NCBI RefSeq assembly: GCF_901875635.1
Contig: NZ_CABFMN010000095.1
Span: 62,001 to 126,000 of the forward strand
Origin: Xylophilus ampelinus
GTDB lineage: Bacteria; Pseudomonadota; Gammaproteobacteria; Burkholderiales; Burkholderiaceae_C
DNA length: 64,000 nucleotides
Direction: 5' to 3'
Shown here in pieces: positions 29,359 through 37,876 of the stretch (the stretch's first letter is position 1; each line of letters begins with the position of its first letter). Both the position numbers and the translations under genes were made by a program. The notes beneath the pieces are model-generated. The model had not been told where the DNA came from. It made no database searches and saw nothing but the letters and a program-made list of their open reading frames with translations.

Positions 29359-31030
29359 CATGACCTCGCAGGACATGGCAGGCAAGCTGCTCGCGGCCGG
29401 CTTCGAGCGCAGCGGCCCAGCGGCTACGGCCTTGAGCGACCCGATCGCGGACACGCCCATGGTCGTGACGCTGGACCAGTTGCGGCCCTACGACCATGAC
29501 CCGCGCATGAAGCGCAACCCGGCTTACGAGGAAATCAAGGCGTCCATCCGCGAGCGCGGCCTGGACGCGGCGCCGGCTATCACGCGCCGGCCCGGCGGGG
29601 ACCACTACATCATCCGCAACGGCGGCAACACGCGGCTGGCGATCCTGCGCGAACTCTGGTCGGAGACCAAGGAAGAACGCTTCTTCCGCATATCGTGTCT
29701 GTTCCGACCATGGCCGGAGCGCGGTGAAATCGTCGCGCTGACCGGGCATCTTGCCGAGAACGAACTGCGCGGCGGCCTCACGTTCATCGAGCGCGCGCTC
29801 GGCGTCGAGAAAGCACGGGAGTTCTACGAGCAGGAGAGCGGCGCCGCCCTGAGCCAGTCGGAACTGGCCCGCCGCCTGGCGGCCGATGGCTTCCCCGTCC
29901 AGCGGTCGCACATCACCCGCATGGCCGACGCGGTGCGCTACCTGCTGCCCGCCATTCCCACCGTGCTTTATGGCGGCCTTGGGCGCCACCAGGTCGAGCG
30001 GCTGTCGGTCATGCGCACGGCCTGCAAACGCACCTGGGAGCACTACGCCAAGGACCGCTCGCTGCCGCTGGACTTCGACAGCTTTTTTCAGGAGGTGCTG
30101 GCGCAGTTCGACACGCAGGGCGACGAGTTCGCGCCGCAGCGCGTGCAAGACGAGCTGATCGGCCAGATGTCCGAGCTGCTGGGCATCGGCTACGACGTGC
30201 TGGCGCTGGACCTGACCGAATCGGAAAGCCGCCACCGGGCGCTGGTCAGTGACCCGACGCCACCTGCGGCGCAGCCGGCGTTGCCTCCGCCCACCGCCGG
30301 CACGCCGACTCCGCCGGGCGCAGCATCGTCCATCGCCACGCCTGCAGCGGCGGCCGGTCCTCCACCCGCCAGCCCTCCGGCGTCCGAGCCCACCTTGCGC
30401 CACGACGACACGGCGGCTGGCGAAGCGGCCACGGGAAGCCCGGCGGCTGCACCGAGCGATCTGCTTCGTGAGCACATCGTCTCGCCGGCACCGACGACCG
30501 AACGGCTGCAGTCGATCCAGCGCATGGTCGCCGACCAGTTGGGCGATGCGCTGCCGCCCGACTTCTCGGCGAGCGTGTTGCAGTCCATCCCGGTGCAAGC
30601 CGGCGGACTCTATCCGATCTCCGATGTCTGGTACATCGACGCCGGCCTGGACACGCCCGATCGGCTGCGCATCCACATCGCGCAGTTCGCGCGCGAGATC
30701 GCCGGGGAGGCAGGCCTGGACGAGTACATCGAGGATCGCGCCGATGGCATCGGGTTTGCGTGCCGCGCCCGCGGCCAAGCCCCGTCGCCGCTCGGCCGCG
30801 CGGTGCTGACGCTCCTCACTTCGCTGACGGGTCAGCCCGTCGCCGAAGCGGGCCTGGACGGCGCGCAGCTCGCCGCCGACCTGCCGACCCTGTTGCACGG
30901 CCAGAGCCAAGGCCATGGCAGCGGCGCAAGGCGCTTGAGCGACACCGCGTTGGTCAAGCTCTTTCGGCTGCTCCGCTTGGCCCGGCGTCTGCTGGACCTG
31001 GAAGCCGGCACCACGGCGCCCGGGACGTGA
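29351..31030 (+). CDS. parB: ICE ParB-family protein
   Basis: 559 residues. N-terminal ParB/Srx domain: VTLDQLRPYDHDPRMKRNPAYEEIKASIRERGL, IIRNGGNTRLAIL; then the HTH region LSQSELARRLAADGFPVQRSHITRMADAVRYLLP. A long Pro/Ala linker (residues about 300-375) and a C-terminal ICE-specific domain follow, as in the PFGI-1 class ParB proteins. It overlaps shi by 8 bp. Expected to bind sites on the element and act with ParA; the centromere is unknown, though palindromes at 32895 and beyond are candidates. Confidence 0.9.
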   Translation: MADMTSQDMAGKLLAAGFERSGPAATALSDPIADTPMVVTLDQLRPYDHDPRMKRNPAYEEIKASIRERGLDAAPAITRRPGGDHYIIRNGGNTRLAILRELWSETKEERFFRISCLFRPWPERGEIVALTGHLAENELRGGLTFIERALGVEKAREFYEQESGAALSQSELARRLAADGFPVQRSHITRMADAVRYLLPAIPTVLYGGLGRHQVERLSVMRTACKRTWEHYAKDRSLPLDFDSFFQEVLAQFDTQGDEFAPQRVQDELIGQMSELLGIGYDVLALDLTESESRHRALVSDPTPPAAQPALPPPTAGTPTPPGAASSIATPAAAAGPPPASPPASEPTLRHDDTAAGEAATGSPAAAPSDLLREHIVSPAPTTERLQSIQRMVADQLGDALPPDFSASVLQSIPVQAGGLYPISDVWYIDAGLDTPDRLRIHIAQFAREIAGEAGLDEYIEDRADGIGFACRARGQAPSPLGRAVLTLLTSLTGQPVAEAGLDGAQLAADLPTLLHGQSQGHGSGARRLSDTALVKLFRLLRLARRLLDLEAGTTAPGT

Positions 31031-31044
31031 GCGAGGGAGGTCGC

Positions 31045-31605
31045 ATGTCCACATCGCATCCGCTCAACCAGGCCGTGATCGCCCAGGCGCTGTATGACCT
31101 TCGCAACGGCCAACTGCGCCGCTGCAAGGCCATGGGCTTCGGCGAGGCCGAGCTGGATGCGCTCAAGCACCCCGCGCTGATCAGCGTGCTGGCCAACGCC
31201 AGCGTCTCGTGGTGCTCGGTCACGGTCAACCGCGAAGTGCTGCAGCGCCTGCTCAACCAGGCACAGGACGTGGAGAAGGAAATCGCCACGGTCGATCGCA
31301 TGCTGCGGCTGGGGGCCAGCACGGAGATGGTCAGCCGCTTCTATGGCCTGACCCATCAGGAAGTCGCCCTGCGGCGGGAGATCCTCGGCCTGCCCAAGCG
31401 CAAGGGGCGCCACCCCGTCCTGGACGAGACCCAGGACACCGAACTGTGGCGGCAATGGAAAGCCGTGACCAGCAGCAGGAACGTCGATCTGGAGGACGAG
31501 ACCTCGATTCTCGATGCGGCCATGGACCTGGCCGAGGGTATGTCACTGCCGCTCTCGGTGGTCTGGGCCGCGATCAGGAACTGGGTCGATCAGGGATTGG
31601 GCTAG
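31045..31605 (+). CDS. DUF2857 family ICE protein
   Basis: 186 residues. LNQAVIAQALYDLRNGQLRRCKAMGFGEAELDALKHP and the HTH-like DRMLRLGASTEMVSRFYGLTHQEVALRREILGLPKRKGR match the DUF2857 family, always found between parB and the STY4528-type gene in these ICEs. Probably DNA-binding; function not established. GGGAGG site 5 bp from the ATG. Stop is 3 bp before the next start, so it is operonic. Confidence 0.8.
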   Translation: MSTSHPLNQAVIAQALYDLRNGQLRRCKAMGFGEAELDALKHPALISVLANASVSWCSVTVNREVLQRLLNQAQDVEKEIATVDRMLRLGASTEMVSRFYGLTHQEVALRREILGLPKRKGRHPVLDETQDTELWRQWKAVTSSRNVDLEDETSILDAAMDLAEGMSLPLSVVWAAIRNWVDQGLG

Positions 31606-31608
31606 GCC

Positions 31609-32841
31609 ATGGCCGTGGACGACACCGCCCCACGAGCCCCGCGTCAAGGCCCCGTCGCACTCGCCGACCTGTTCGACGCTGCGCTGAAGGACCTCACGCC
31701 CAAGCCACATCCCAGCGCGCCAGCGCCCATGGCAGTGCCCACGCCTGCCGCGTCCGGCGACGCCTTCCTGTTCAGTGGCAATCGGCACGAGAGCGTGCCG
31801 CGGCGGCTGTTCCTCGACCGCCGCCTGACACCGCTGGAGCGCAACGCCTGGCAGGTGTTCCGGCTGATGCTCAACGACGACGGCGTCACGGCGTTCCCGA
31901 CCTATGAGCAGTTGCGCCCCTGGCTGGCGTCCATGCCCTGCGCGGGACAAGCCTCCCACGAGACCGTCGCGCGGGCGCTGACGCTGCTGCGCCTGACGCG
32001 CTGGCTGAGCCTCGTGCGACGACGGCGCGACCCCAAGACCGGCCGCATCCTCGGAAACCTCTACGTCCTGCATGACGAACCCCTGACACCGTTCGAGGCC
32101 ATGCAGCTCGACGCCGACTACCTGGCCCTGGTCAGCCAGTCGCTGGGGCATTCGGCCAAGGCCGTTCAGGTGGTGGGACTCAACACCCTCCAGGAGATCG
32201 CGGACGACCCGATGTTGTCCGGACGCACCTTGCCGTCGCGGCTGCAAGTGCTCGCCGAGCGCCTGGCCGACCAGGGCATCACCGCCACTCAAAGTTATCC
32301 ACAGGAGGATGCGATCCACGATTCCGAAGAAGGGCCCGCGAGCCTTCTTCGGAATGGCGAACGCCCCTCTTCGGAATCCGAAGCAGGGCCGAAACCCGCG
32401 CCAGACGGCGCTCTTCGGAATCCGAAGCAGGACCGTACAGTACGTAGTAGTCGTATTAATGAAGTACGTACTACCGCGCAGGCGCGTGCGCTGGGCGACC
32501 TGCAATGGCCCAAGCGCTTCGCGGAACTGAAGGCGGAACAGCAGGCCGGAGCCAGGATGGCGTTGCAGCAGGTGGACGCTGCCCTGGGGCAGGCCGTGCT
32601 GGACGAATGGGCCGCACGGTGCGGCAAGCATGGCATCCGCAACCCCGCCGGATATCTGTTCGGCATCATCCAGCGCGCCATGCGCGGCGAGTTCAATGCG
32701 TGGGCCAAGCAGACCGGCCCGGCACCGCCAACACCATCGGCGGCGCGAGCGCCACCATCCGAGCCGCCGCGCAACGTCGTGCCGCCCGAGGTGGCCCGGC
32801 AGCACATCGAGCGCCTGCGCGACCTGCTGCGCAAGACCTGA
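31609..32841 (+). CDS. STY4528-family pathogenicity-island replication protein
   Basis: 410 residues. The N-terminal winged-helix part (RRLFLDRRLTPLERNAWQVFRLMLNDDGVTAFPTYEQL, SHETVARALTLLRLTRWLSLVRRRRDP) is shared by the STY4528 'replication' family and resembles plasmid Rep initiators. The centre (residues about 225-290) is a low-conservation linker encoded by repeats and a DnaA box. The C-terminus NPAGYLFGIIQRAMRGEFNAWA is conserved. It probably initiates replication of the excised circle. The last codons (RDLLRKT) recur in degenerate form downstream in a tandem repeat. Confidence 0.82.
   Translation: MAVDDTAPRAPRQGPVALADLFDAALKDLTPKPHPSAPAPMAVPTPAASGDAFLFSGNRHESVPRRLFLDRRLTPLERNAWQVFRLMLNDDGVTAFPTYEQLRPWLASMPCAGQASHETVARALTLLRLTRWLSLVRRRRDPKTGRILGNLYVLHDEPLTPFEAMQLDADYLALVSQSLGHSAKAVQVVGLNTLQEIADDPMLSGRTLPSRLQVLAERLADQGITATQSYPQEDAIHDSEEGPASLLRNGERPSSESEAGPKPAPDGALRNPKQDRTVRSSRINEVRTTAQARALGDLQWPKRFAELKAEQQAGARMALQQVDAALGQAVLDEWAARCGKHGIRNPAGYLFGIIQRAMRGEFNAWAKQTGPAPPTPSAARAPPSEPPRNVVPPEVARQHIERLRDLLRKT
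32295..32474. other. candidate replication origin inside the replication gene
   Basis: Contains a perfect DnaA box TTATCCACA (32295-32303), a 13-bp inverted repeat ATTCCGAAGAAGG / CCTTCTTCGGAAT (32321-32333, 32343-32355), two identical 21-bp direct repeats centred on TTCGGAATCCGAA (32367-32387, 32411-32431), and an AT-richer stretch with AGTACGTAGTA and AGTACGTACTA (32439-32449, 32463-32473). This is the make-up of an iteron-type origin. It is read through as coding sequence of the Rep-like gene. Confidence 0.6.
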
Positions 32842-32894
32842 GCACAGGGCTCGTCAAAGCCGTGAAGTAGATCTCCATGGCGGTCGGCAGAAAC

Positions 32895-32910
32895 GGTCCC
32901 CTGGGGACGG
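32895..32910. promoter_or_regulatory. GTCCCC-N-GGGGAC palindrome 1
   Basis: GGTCCCCTGGGGACGG, centre T at 32902. Member of a set of four around the ssb operon; spacing to palindrome 2 is 118 bp. Confidence 0.55.
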
Positions 32911-33012
32911 CTGTGCGGTGAAGCGCCGGGTGACGGCGCGACCTGCTGCGCGAAACCTGGGCAAAGCGCCTGGCAAGGCCATGAAGCAAACCTCCATGGC
33001 GCTCAGCGGAAC

Positions 33013-33028
33013 GGTCCCCTGGGGACGG
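33013..33028. promoter_or_regulatory. GTCCCC-N-GGGGAC palindrome 2
   Basis: GGTCCCCTGGGGACGG, centre at 33020, identical to palindrome 1 in all 16 bases. Confidence 0.55.
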
Positions 33029-33134
33029 CCGTGCTGCGAAGGATGGTGTCGAACGACAGCGCGACGTGCGGTGCAGCACGCAACCCGTCGACGACCGAGG
33101 CCCGGAGCGCCAACGTGAATGCCCATCTGCGGAG

Positions 33135-33151
33135 CGGTCCCCAGGGGACCG
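33135..33151. promoter_or_regulatory. GTCCCC-N-GGGGAC palindrome 3 (perfect)
   Basis: CGGTCCCCAGGGGACCG, a perfect 8-1-8 palindrome centred at 33143, 129 bp upstream of the PFL_4669-type start codon. Confidence 0.55.
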
Positions 33152-33271
33152 TTGCGCGCTGCGCCGCCAGCGCGCACAGAACCGGGGGCCGGCTCATTTC
33201 GGTTTGTTGACTGACTGCCTTCCGCCGCATGCGGATGCTGGCGGCTCCCTGTCCACCAGCGAGCGATCACC

Positions 33272-34066
33272 ATGGCAACCAGCAACGAACCATTGCAACT
33301 CAACCTCGGCTCCCTGCGCAGCGCAATGTCGCTGACGCTGCACACCCACCACGCCTCGCGCATCTGGCATGGCCGCGCCGCCGCCGAGGGGCGACCGGGC
33401 ATCGTCGGCCTGAACGGCTACATCGCCGTCATGAACAAAATGAAGCGCGGCTCGGAGCAGGACGACCCGTACAGCGACTGGTGGATGCTGCGCATCGAGG
33501 ACAAGCTCGACCAGACCAAGACCACGCTGCAGACGCTGCGCGAACAGGTGGACCAGGCCCTGGCCGGCGTGCCCGCCGCGTTGACCCTGGGCGAGAACCT
33601 CAACGTGCAGCCCGTCAAGCTGCCGCTGTTCGTCAATGCGCAGTTGGGCTTTGCCGCTGTCTATCTCCTGGCCGACTACGACGACATCGCGCGCAAGCTG
33701 ATCCTCGCCCACCACACCGCGCTGATCGACCGCAGCACCTTAGAGCGCTGGCTCAACGAGGGCGCGCACGCGCTGCGCAGCCTGTTCTCGCTGGCCCAGC
33801 AGTATCGCTATTCGGGCTGCACCCGCGACGATTTCGCGGCGAAGAATGCGGCAGCGCGGGCCGCGCTGGAGAAGTTCGGCGAGTTGCCGCAGGACGTGCT
33901 CGAAGGCACGCGCCGCTCGAAGTTTGCGCCACCCATCGTGCGCCGTGGTCTGCAACAGCGCGGTGAGAGTCCTGCCGCAGCCGCTACCAGCGTCGATGGT
34001 GATGCGGCCGCTGCTGCCGACCCGTCCGAAAACGCAGCCACTGCCGGCGAGGACGAATCCGCATGA
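33272..34066 (+). CDS. PFL_4669 / TIGR03761 family ICE protein
   Basis: 264 residues. LGSLRSAMSLTLHTHHASRIWHGRAAAEGRPGIVGL, then DPYSDWWMLRIEDKL and a C-terminal YSGCTRDDFAAKN are the features of the TIGR03761 family, corresponding by position to orf95213 of ICEclc. That operon is switched on only in the transfer-competent minority of cells in ICEclc. Function not defined. Its last 4 bp overlap the next ATG (ATGA). Confidence 0.82.
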   Translation: MATSNEPLQLNLGSLRSAMSLTLHTHHASRIWHGRAAAEGRPGIVGLNGYIAVMNKMKRGSEQDDPYSDWWMLRIEDKLDQTKTTLQTLREQVDQALAGVPAALTLGENLNVQPVKLPLFVNAQLGFAAVYLLADYDDIARKLILAHHTALIDRSTLERWLNEGAHALRSLFSLAQQYRYSGCTRDDFAAKNAAARAALEKFGELPQDVLEGTRRSKFAPPIVRRGLQQRGESPAAAATSVDGDAAAAADPSENAATAGEDESA

Positions 34067-34590
34067 GCGATCTGAACCAGCCGACCCGCTACTTCCGGGG
34101 CCTGCAACAGGGAGCCTTCATGCGCCTGGAACACGCGGCCTCTCTAAAAGGCCTTTTAAAGCCTTTTAAAGGTAAAGGGGACTTGGAGGCCTGGGCCGGC
34201 CAGTGCTTCGCCATGCGCGACGAGTTGATCGGCTTGGCGCAGCGACAAGTGCTGCAACAGGCCAGTGGGCATCCCTTCCACCTGCTGCCCGTGGAACTGG
34301 CCCAGCAGACCACTGGCGCGGGAACGACGTTCCTGCGCTGGCGCAGGCACGACCGCTCGGCCATGGGCGTGGCCCTGTGGCAGGAGCTGATGGCGAGCAC
34401 CAGCACGCCGGTCAACCTGCTGGCCGACCTGCACGCGATCGAGCTGCAGCGCATCACGCTGAACATGCAGATCAGCCTGTTGCACACCCTGGGCAGGCAG
34501 GCGCAGGAGTGCGCCAGCAAGGCCGCCGAGGCGGAAGACGCCTACCTGCGCCGGCTCACGTCCTTTCCCGCCGCAATGCGCGATCGGTGA
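34063..34590 (+). CDS. DUF3158 family protein, InrR-like by position
   Basis: 175 residues: YFRGLQQGAFMRLEHAASLKGLLKPFKGKGDLEAWAGQC and GTTFLRWRRHDRSAMGVALWQELM match the DUF3158 / PFL_4668 family. Order with PFL_4669 and ssb matches the place of inrR in ICEclc, where it raises integrase and ICE factor expression. Naming it inrR would need a direct comparison. Start overlaps the previous stop by 4 bp. Confidence 0.8.
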   Translation: MSDLNQPTRYFRGLQQGAFMRLEHAASLKGLLKPFKGKGDLEAWAGQCFAMRDELIGLAQRQVLQQASGHPFHLLPVELAQQTTGAGTTFLRWRRHDRSAMGVALWQELMASTSTPVNLLADLHAIELQRITLNMQISLLHTLGRQAQECASKAAEAEDAYLRRLTSFPAAMRDR

Positions 34591-34663
34591 TTGCGCCGGG
34601 CATCCCAGCACGCGCCCGGCGCCGACCAGGTGCGGGTATTTCAACCACCAAGGAGATTGCAAC

Positions 34664-35116
34664 ATGAGCACGCATTTTTCGGGCGAAGGCAACATCGGCT
34701 CGCCCCCCGAGTACCGGGAGTTCCCCAACGGCAACGACGAACCGCGGCGCTTGTTGCGGCTGAACGTGTATTTCGACAACCCCGTTCCCACCAAGGGCGG
34801 CGACTATGAGGATCGCGGCGGCTTCTGGGCGCCGGTGGAAATCTGGCACCGCGACGCCGCGCACTGGAAGGACCTCTACCAGAAGGGCATGCGCGTGCTG
34901 GTCGTCGGCCGCATGGAGCGCGAACCCTGGACCGACAACGAGGATCAGCCACGTGAGACTTGGCAGATCAACGCGCGCAGCGTCGGCATCCTGCCGTTCC
35001 GCATCGAGTCCGTCGTCCTGAGCCCCAAATCGCAGGAGACCGCACAGGACGCGCAGCCCAAGCCCCAGGCCGCCCAGGAACCGGCTGCGCCGAAGGAGCC
35101 CAAGCGCAGGAAGTGA
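34664..35116 (+). CDS. ssb: ICE single-stranded DNA-binding protein
   Basis: 150 residues. OB-fold pattern: RRLLRLNVYFDNPVP, GGFWAPVEIWHRDAAHWKDLYQKGMRVLVVGRMEREPWTD, and ARSVGILPFRIESVVLSP. The C-terminus ends in Lys/Pro-rich PKEPKRRK rather than the acidic tip of housekeeping SSB, so it is an ICE-type SSB. It should coat the single strand made during transfer. AAGGAG precedes the ATG. Third gene of the PFL_4669-DUF3158-ssb operon. Confidence 0.9.
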   Translation: MSTHFSGEGNIGSPPEYREFPNGNDEPRRLLRLNVYFDNPVPTKGGDYEDRGGFWAPVEIWHRDAAHWKDLYQKGMRVLVVGRMEREPWTDNEDQPRETWQINARSVGILPFRIESVVLSPKSQETAQDAQPKPQAAQEPAAPKEPKRRK

Positions 35117-35166
35117 TCCGACGGGGGGGCGGCCGCAGTACGTTGCCGCCCCCCATGTCCTCGCGA

Positions 35167-35185
35167 GCTATCCCCAGGGGACAGC
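35167..35185. promoter_or_regulatory. GTCCCC-type palindrome 4, upstream of topoisomerase III
   Basis: GCTATCCCCAGGGGACAGC, centre at 35176. It keeps the TCCCCAGGGGA core of the three palindromes before 33272 but has GCT/AGC arms. Located 217 bp from the topoisomerase start. Confidence 0.45.
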
Positions 35186-35392
35186 GCCACCAGCGTCCAC
35201 CGGCTTCCACGCGCTCCCGAACATCGCGGCTCCCGACTCGCACATCGCCGGCCGCACGCCATCCCCGCCTCAGCCATCCCATCTCGTGAAAGCGGTCGCT
35301 GCCGCATGCAGCTTGTTTGCTGCTGCCCCAACAGGCGCTCGGCATCCTCGATCCCAGCAACTCCATGAACAACGGGAAGCGGATGGACGGAC

Positions 35393-37414
35393 ATGCGGCT
35401 GTTTCTGTGCGAGAAGCCCTCCCAGGGCAAAGACATCGGCCGGATTCTCGGCGCCACGCAGCGCGGTGAAGGCTGCCTCAACGGCTCCGGCGTCACGGTC
35501 ACCTGGTGCATCGGCCATCTCGTCGAAGCGGCAGCACCCGAGGTCTATGACGCGGCGCTCAAGCGCTGGTCGTTGGAGCAGTTGCCCATCATCCCTCAGC
35601 AGTGGCGGGTCGAGGTCAAACCGCAGACCGCCACGCAATTCAAGGTCGTCAAAACGCTTCTGGCGAAGGCGACCCATCTCGTCATTGCCACCGATGCCGA
35701 CCGCGAGGGTGAACTGATCGCCCGCGAGATCATCGACCTGTGCGGATACCGCGGCCCCATAGCACGCCTGTGGCTGTCGGCGCTCAACGATGCGTCCATC
35801 CGCACCGCGCTCGCCAAGCTGCGGCCCTCGGCCGAGACGCTGCCGATGTATTACTCGGCGCTGGCGCGCTCGCGCGCCGACTGGCTCGTCGGCATGAACC
35901 TCAGCCGGCTGTTCACCGTGCTCGGGCGGCAGGCCGGCTACGACGGCGTGCTGTCGGTCGGGCGTGTACAGACCCCGACGCTCAAACTCGTGGTGGACCG
36001 CGACCGAGAGATCGCGGCCTTCGTGTCCGTGCCGTACTGGGCCATCGACGTGTCCCTGTCCGCAGGCGGTCAGACGTTCACCGCGCAGTGGGTGGCACCC
36101 GACGCCAGCACCGACGACGCCGGCCGCTGCCTGCAGCAGCCCGTCGCACAGCAGGCCGCGCAACAGATCCGCGCCGCGGGCAGTGCCCAGGTGGTGTCGG
36201 TCGAGACCGAGCGCGTGCGCGAAGGCCCGCCGCTGCTGTTCGACCTGGGCACCTTGCAGGAAGTCTGTTCCAAGCAGCTTGGGCTGGACGTGCAGGAAAC
36301 CTTGGAGATCGCCCAGGCTCTGTACGAGACGCACAAGGCCACGACGTACCCGCGCTCGGATTCGGGCTACCTGCCCGAAAGCATGTTCGCCGAGGTGCCC
36401 ACGGTCCTGGACAGCCTGCTCAAGACCGATCCCACGCTGGCCCCGATCATGGGCCAGCTCGACCGCGCCCAGCGCTCGCGCGCCTGGAACGACAGCAAGG
36501 TGACGGCGCACCACGGCATCATCCCGACGCTCGAACCCGCGAACCTCTCCGCCATGAGCGAGAAGGAGCAGGCGGTGTACCGGCTGATCCGGGCGCATTA
36601 CCTGGCCCAGTTCCTCCCGCACCACGAGTTCGACCGCACCGTGGCGGACCTCTCCTGCGGCCAGCAGAAGCTGGTGGCCACGGGCAAGCAGGTCGTCGTC
36701 AAGGGCTGGCTCCTGGTGCTGGCCGAGCCAGAACGTGAAGGCAGCGCCGACGAGGACGGCGATGCCCCGCGCAGCCAGGTGCTGCCCGCATTGCGCGACG
36801 GGATGGCATGTCAGGTCGCCGGGGCCGACATCAAGGCCCTCAAGACGATGCCGCCCAAGCCCTATACCCAGGGCGAACTGGTCAAGGCGATGAAGGGCGT
36901 TGCGCGTTTCGTGACCGACCCGCGCCTGAAGCAGAAGCTCAAGGACACGACGGGCATCGGCACCGAGGCGACCCGGGCCAACATCATCAGCGGGCTGATC
37001 GCCCGCGGCTACATCGTGAAGAAGGGACGCTCCATCCGCGCATCGGATGCGGCGCTCACGCTGATAGACGCCGTGCCCGCGGCGATTGCCGACCCCGGCA
37101 CCACCGCCGTCTGGGAACAGGCGCTGGACATGATCGAGGCCGGACAACTCACCCTGGATGTGTTCATCGGCAAGCAGGCTGCATGGATTTCGCAGTTGAT
37201 CGCGCAGTACGGCAGCACGTCCCTGTCCATCAAGGTGCCCCAAGGACCGGCTTGTCCGCAGTGTGGCGCGCCCACGCGCCAACGCACCGGCAAGAGCGGC
37301 CCGTTCTGGTCGTGCAGTCGCTATCCCGACTGCAAAGGCACGCTGCCGGTCGAAACCGGCACGTCCAAGCGTGGTGCCTCGCGCCCACGCAAGAGCGGCC
37401 GCAAAGGCTCCTGA
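35393..37414 (+). CDS. topB: DNA topoisomerase III (ICE type)
   Basis: 673 residues. Type IA enzyme that passes single strands and resolves replication or transfer intermediates. TOPRIM region at the N-terminus (MRLFLCEKPSQGKDIGRIL; TDADREGELIAREI with the Asp/Glu metal site). Active-site Tyr in ATTYPRSDSGYLPES near residue 318. C-terminal zinc ribbon CPQC-x18-C-SRYPDCKG binds DNA. The family is standard in ICEclc-like elements (topA in ICEclc). No clear ribosome site, ATG at 35393. Confidence 0.93.
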   Translation: MRLFLCEKPSQGKDIGRILGATQRGEGCLNGSGVTVTWCIGHLVEAAAPEVYDAALKRWSLEQLPIIPQQWRVEVKPQTATQFKVVKTLLAKATHLVIATDADREGELIAREIIDLCGYRGPIARLWLSALNDASIRTALAKLRPSAETLPMYYSALARSRADWLVGMNLSRLFTVLGRQAGYDGVLSVGRVQTPTLKLVVDRDREIAAFVSVPYWAIDVSLSAGGQTFTAQWVAPDASTDDAGRCLQQPVAQQAAQQIRAAGSAQVVSVETERVREGPPLLFDLGTLQEVCSKQLGLDVQETLEIAQALYETHKATTYPRSDSGYLPESMFAEVPTVLDSLLKTDPTLAPIMGQLDRAQRSRAWNDSKVTAHHGIIPTLEPANLSAMSEKEQAVYRLIRAHYLAQFLPHHEFDRTVADLSCGQQKLVATGKQVVVKGWLLVLAEPEREGSADEDGDAPRSQVLPALRDGMACQVAGADIKALKTMPPKPYTQGELVKAMKGVARFVTDPRLKQKLKDTTGIGTEATRANIISGLIARGYIVKKGRSIRASDAALTLIDAVPAAIADPGTTAVWEQALDMIEAGQLTLDVFIGKQAAWISQLIAQYGSTSLSIKVPQGPACPQCGAPTRQRTGKSGPFWSCSRYPDCKGTLPVETGTSKRGASRPRKSGRKGS

Positions 37415-37616
37415 CCGACCCCCGTTCCCCGTGAGCCGTGCCCGCCATCGGCGGCGTGGCCCGTGTTCCGCATGCCCTGCGGGACGCCCAGCGCGCAACG
37501 CCTTCTTGTCCGTGTGCGCGTCCCGTTCAGCCGCCCCCGGCCGCGGGACCTGAAGGTAGCTTCTCCGCGAACCGCACCCCGCGCGTTCTCCCCGTCCGCA
37601 TCTCTTCCGCACGCTG

Positions 37617-37666
37617 CGAAGGGTCCCCCGATGGCTTGCCTGTGCGAGCCACCCGGAGACCCTTCG
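37617..37666. other. 50-nt two-tier hairpin
   Basis: CGAAGGGTC (37617-37625) pairs perfectly with GACCCTTCG (37658-37666). Inside it GGCTTGC pairs with GCGAGCC with one G-U. The layout suggests a structured leader RNA in the gap before the methyltransferase gene. Confidence 0.5.
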
Positions 37667-37853
37667 TGGTCAGCGGTATTCGGTGCCGGTGCCCGCCGGC
37701 GCAAAAACGGGCTCCCTTTGTGCGCGGATGTGCGCCAGACGATGCCGGCCCCAGCCACGACATGGGCCGGGTGTGATTGCTGGATGAGCAGACGGTTCTA
37801 GCGACGACCGGGCCTGCCAATCAGCCCACGGGTGGTTCTTCTTTCCTCCCGAG

Positions 37854-37876
37854 CCGAAGGCCCCTGGGGCCTTCGG
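37854..37876. terminator. perfect GC hairpin before the methyltransferase
   Basis: CCGAAGGCCCC-T-GGGGCCTTCGG, followed by GCGCCTTTCTCCTG. Perfect 11-bp stem with too small a loop for RNA unless the apex opens. The tail is only weakly T-rich. Confidence 0.5.

Larger units (their letters stand above)
32820..33180. repeat. three degenerate ~118-bp tandem repeat units
   Basis: Unit 1 starts GACCTGCTGCGCAAGACCTG at 32821 (end of the replication gene). Unit 2 starts GACCTGCTGCGCGAAACCTG at 32940, with CTCCATGGCG, AACGGTCCCCTGGGGACGGC and GTGAAG / GCGAAG landmarks shared. A third, more diverged unit starts near 33056 (CGCGACGTGCGGTGCAGC). Each unit carries one GTCCCC-N-GGGGAC palindrome. No gene is seen in 32842-33271. 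Confidence 0.65.

Noticed and set aside
32842..33402. Several open frames in the tandem-repeat gap ahead of the PFL_4669-type gene
   Set aside because: They arise from the repeated units, lack ribosome sites and translate to Arg/Pro-rich sequence with no family character.
34146..34171. AAAGGCCTTTTAAAGCCTTTTAAAGG-like AT-rich repeat in the DUF3158 gene as a promoter
   Set aside because: It lies inside a conserved coding segment (SLKGLLKPFKGKG) and has no spaced -35 element.
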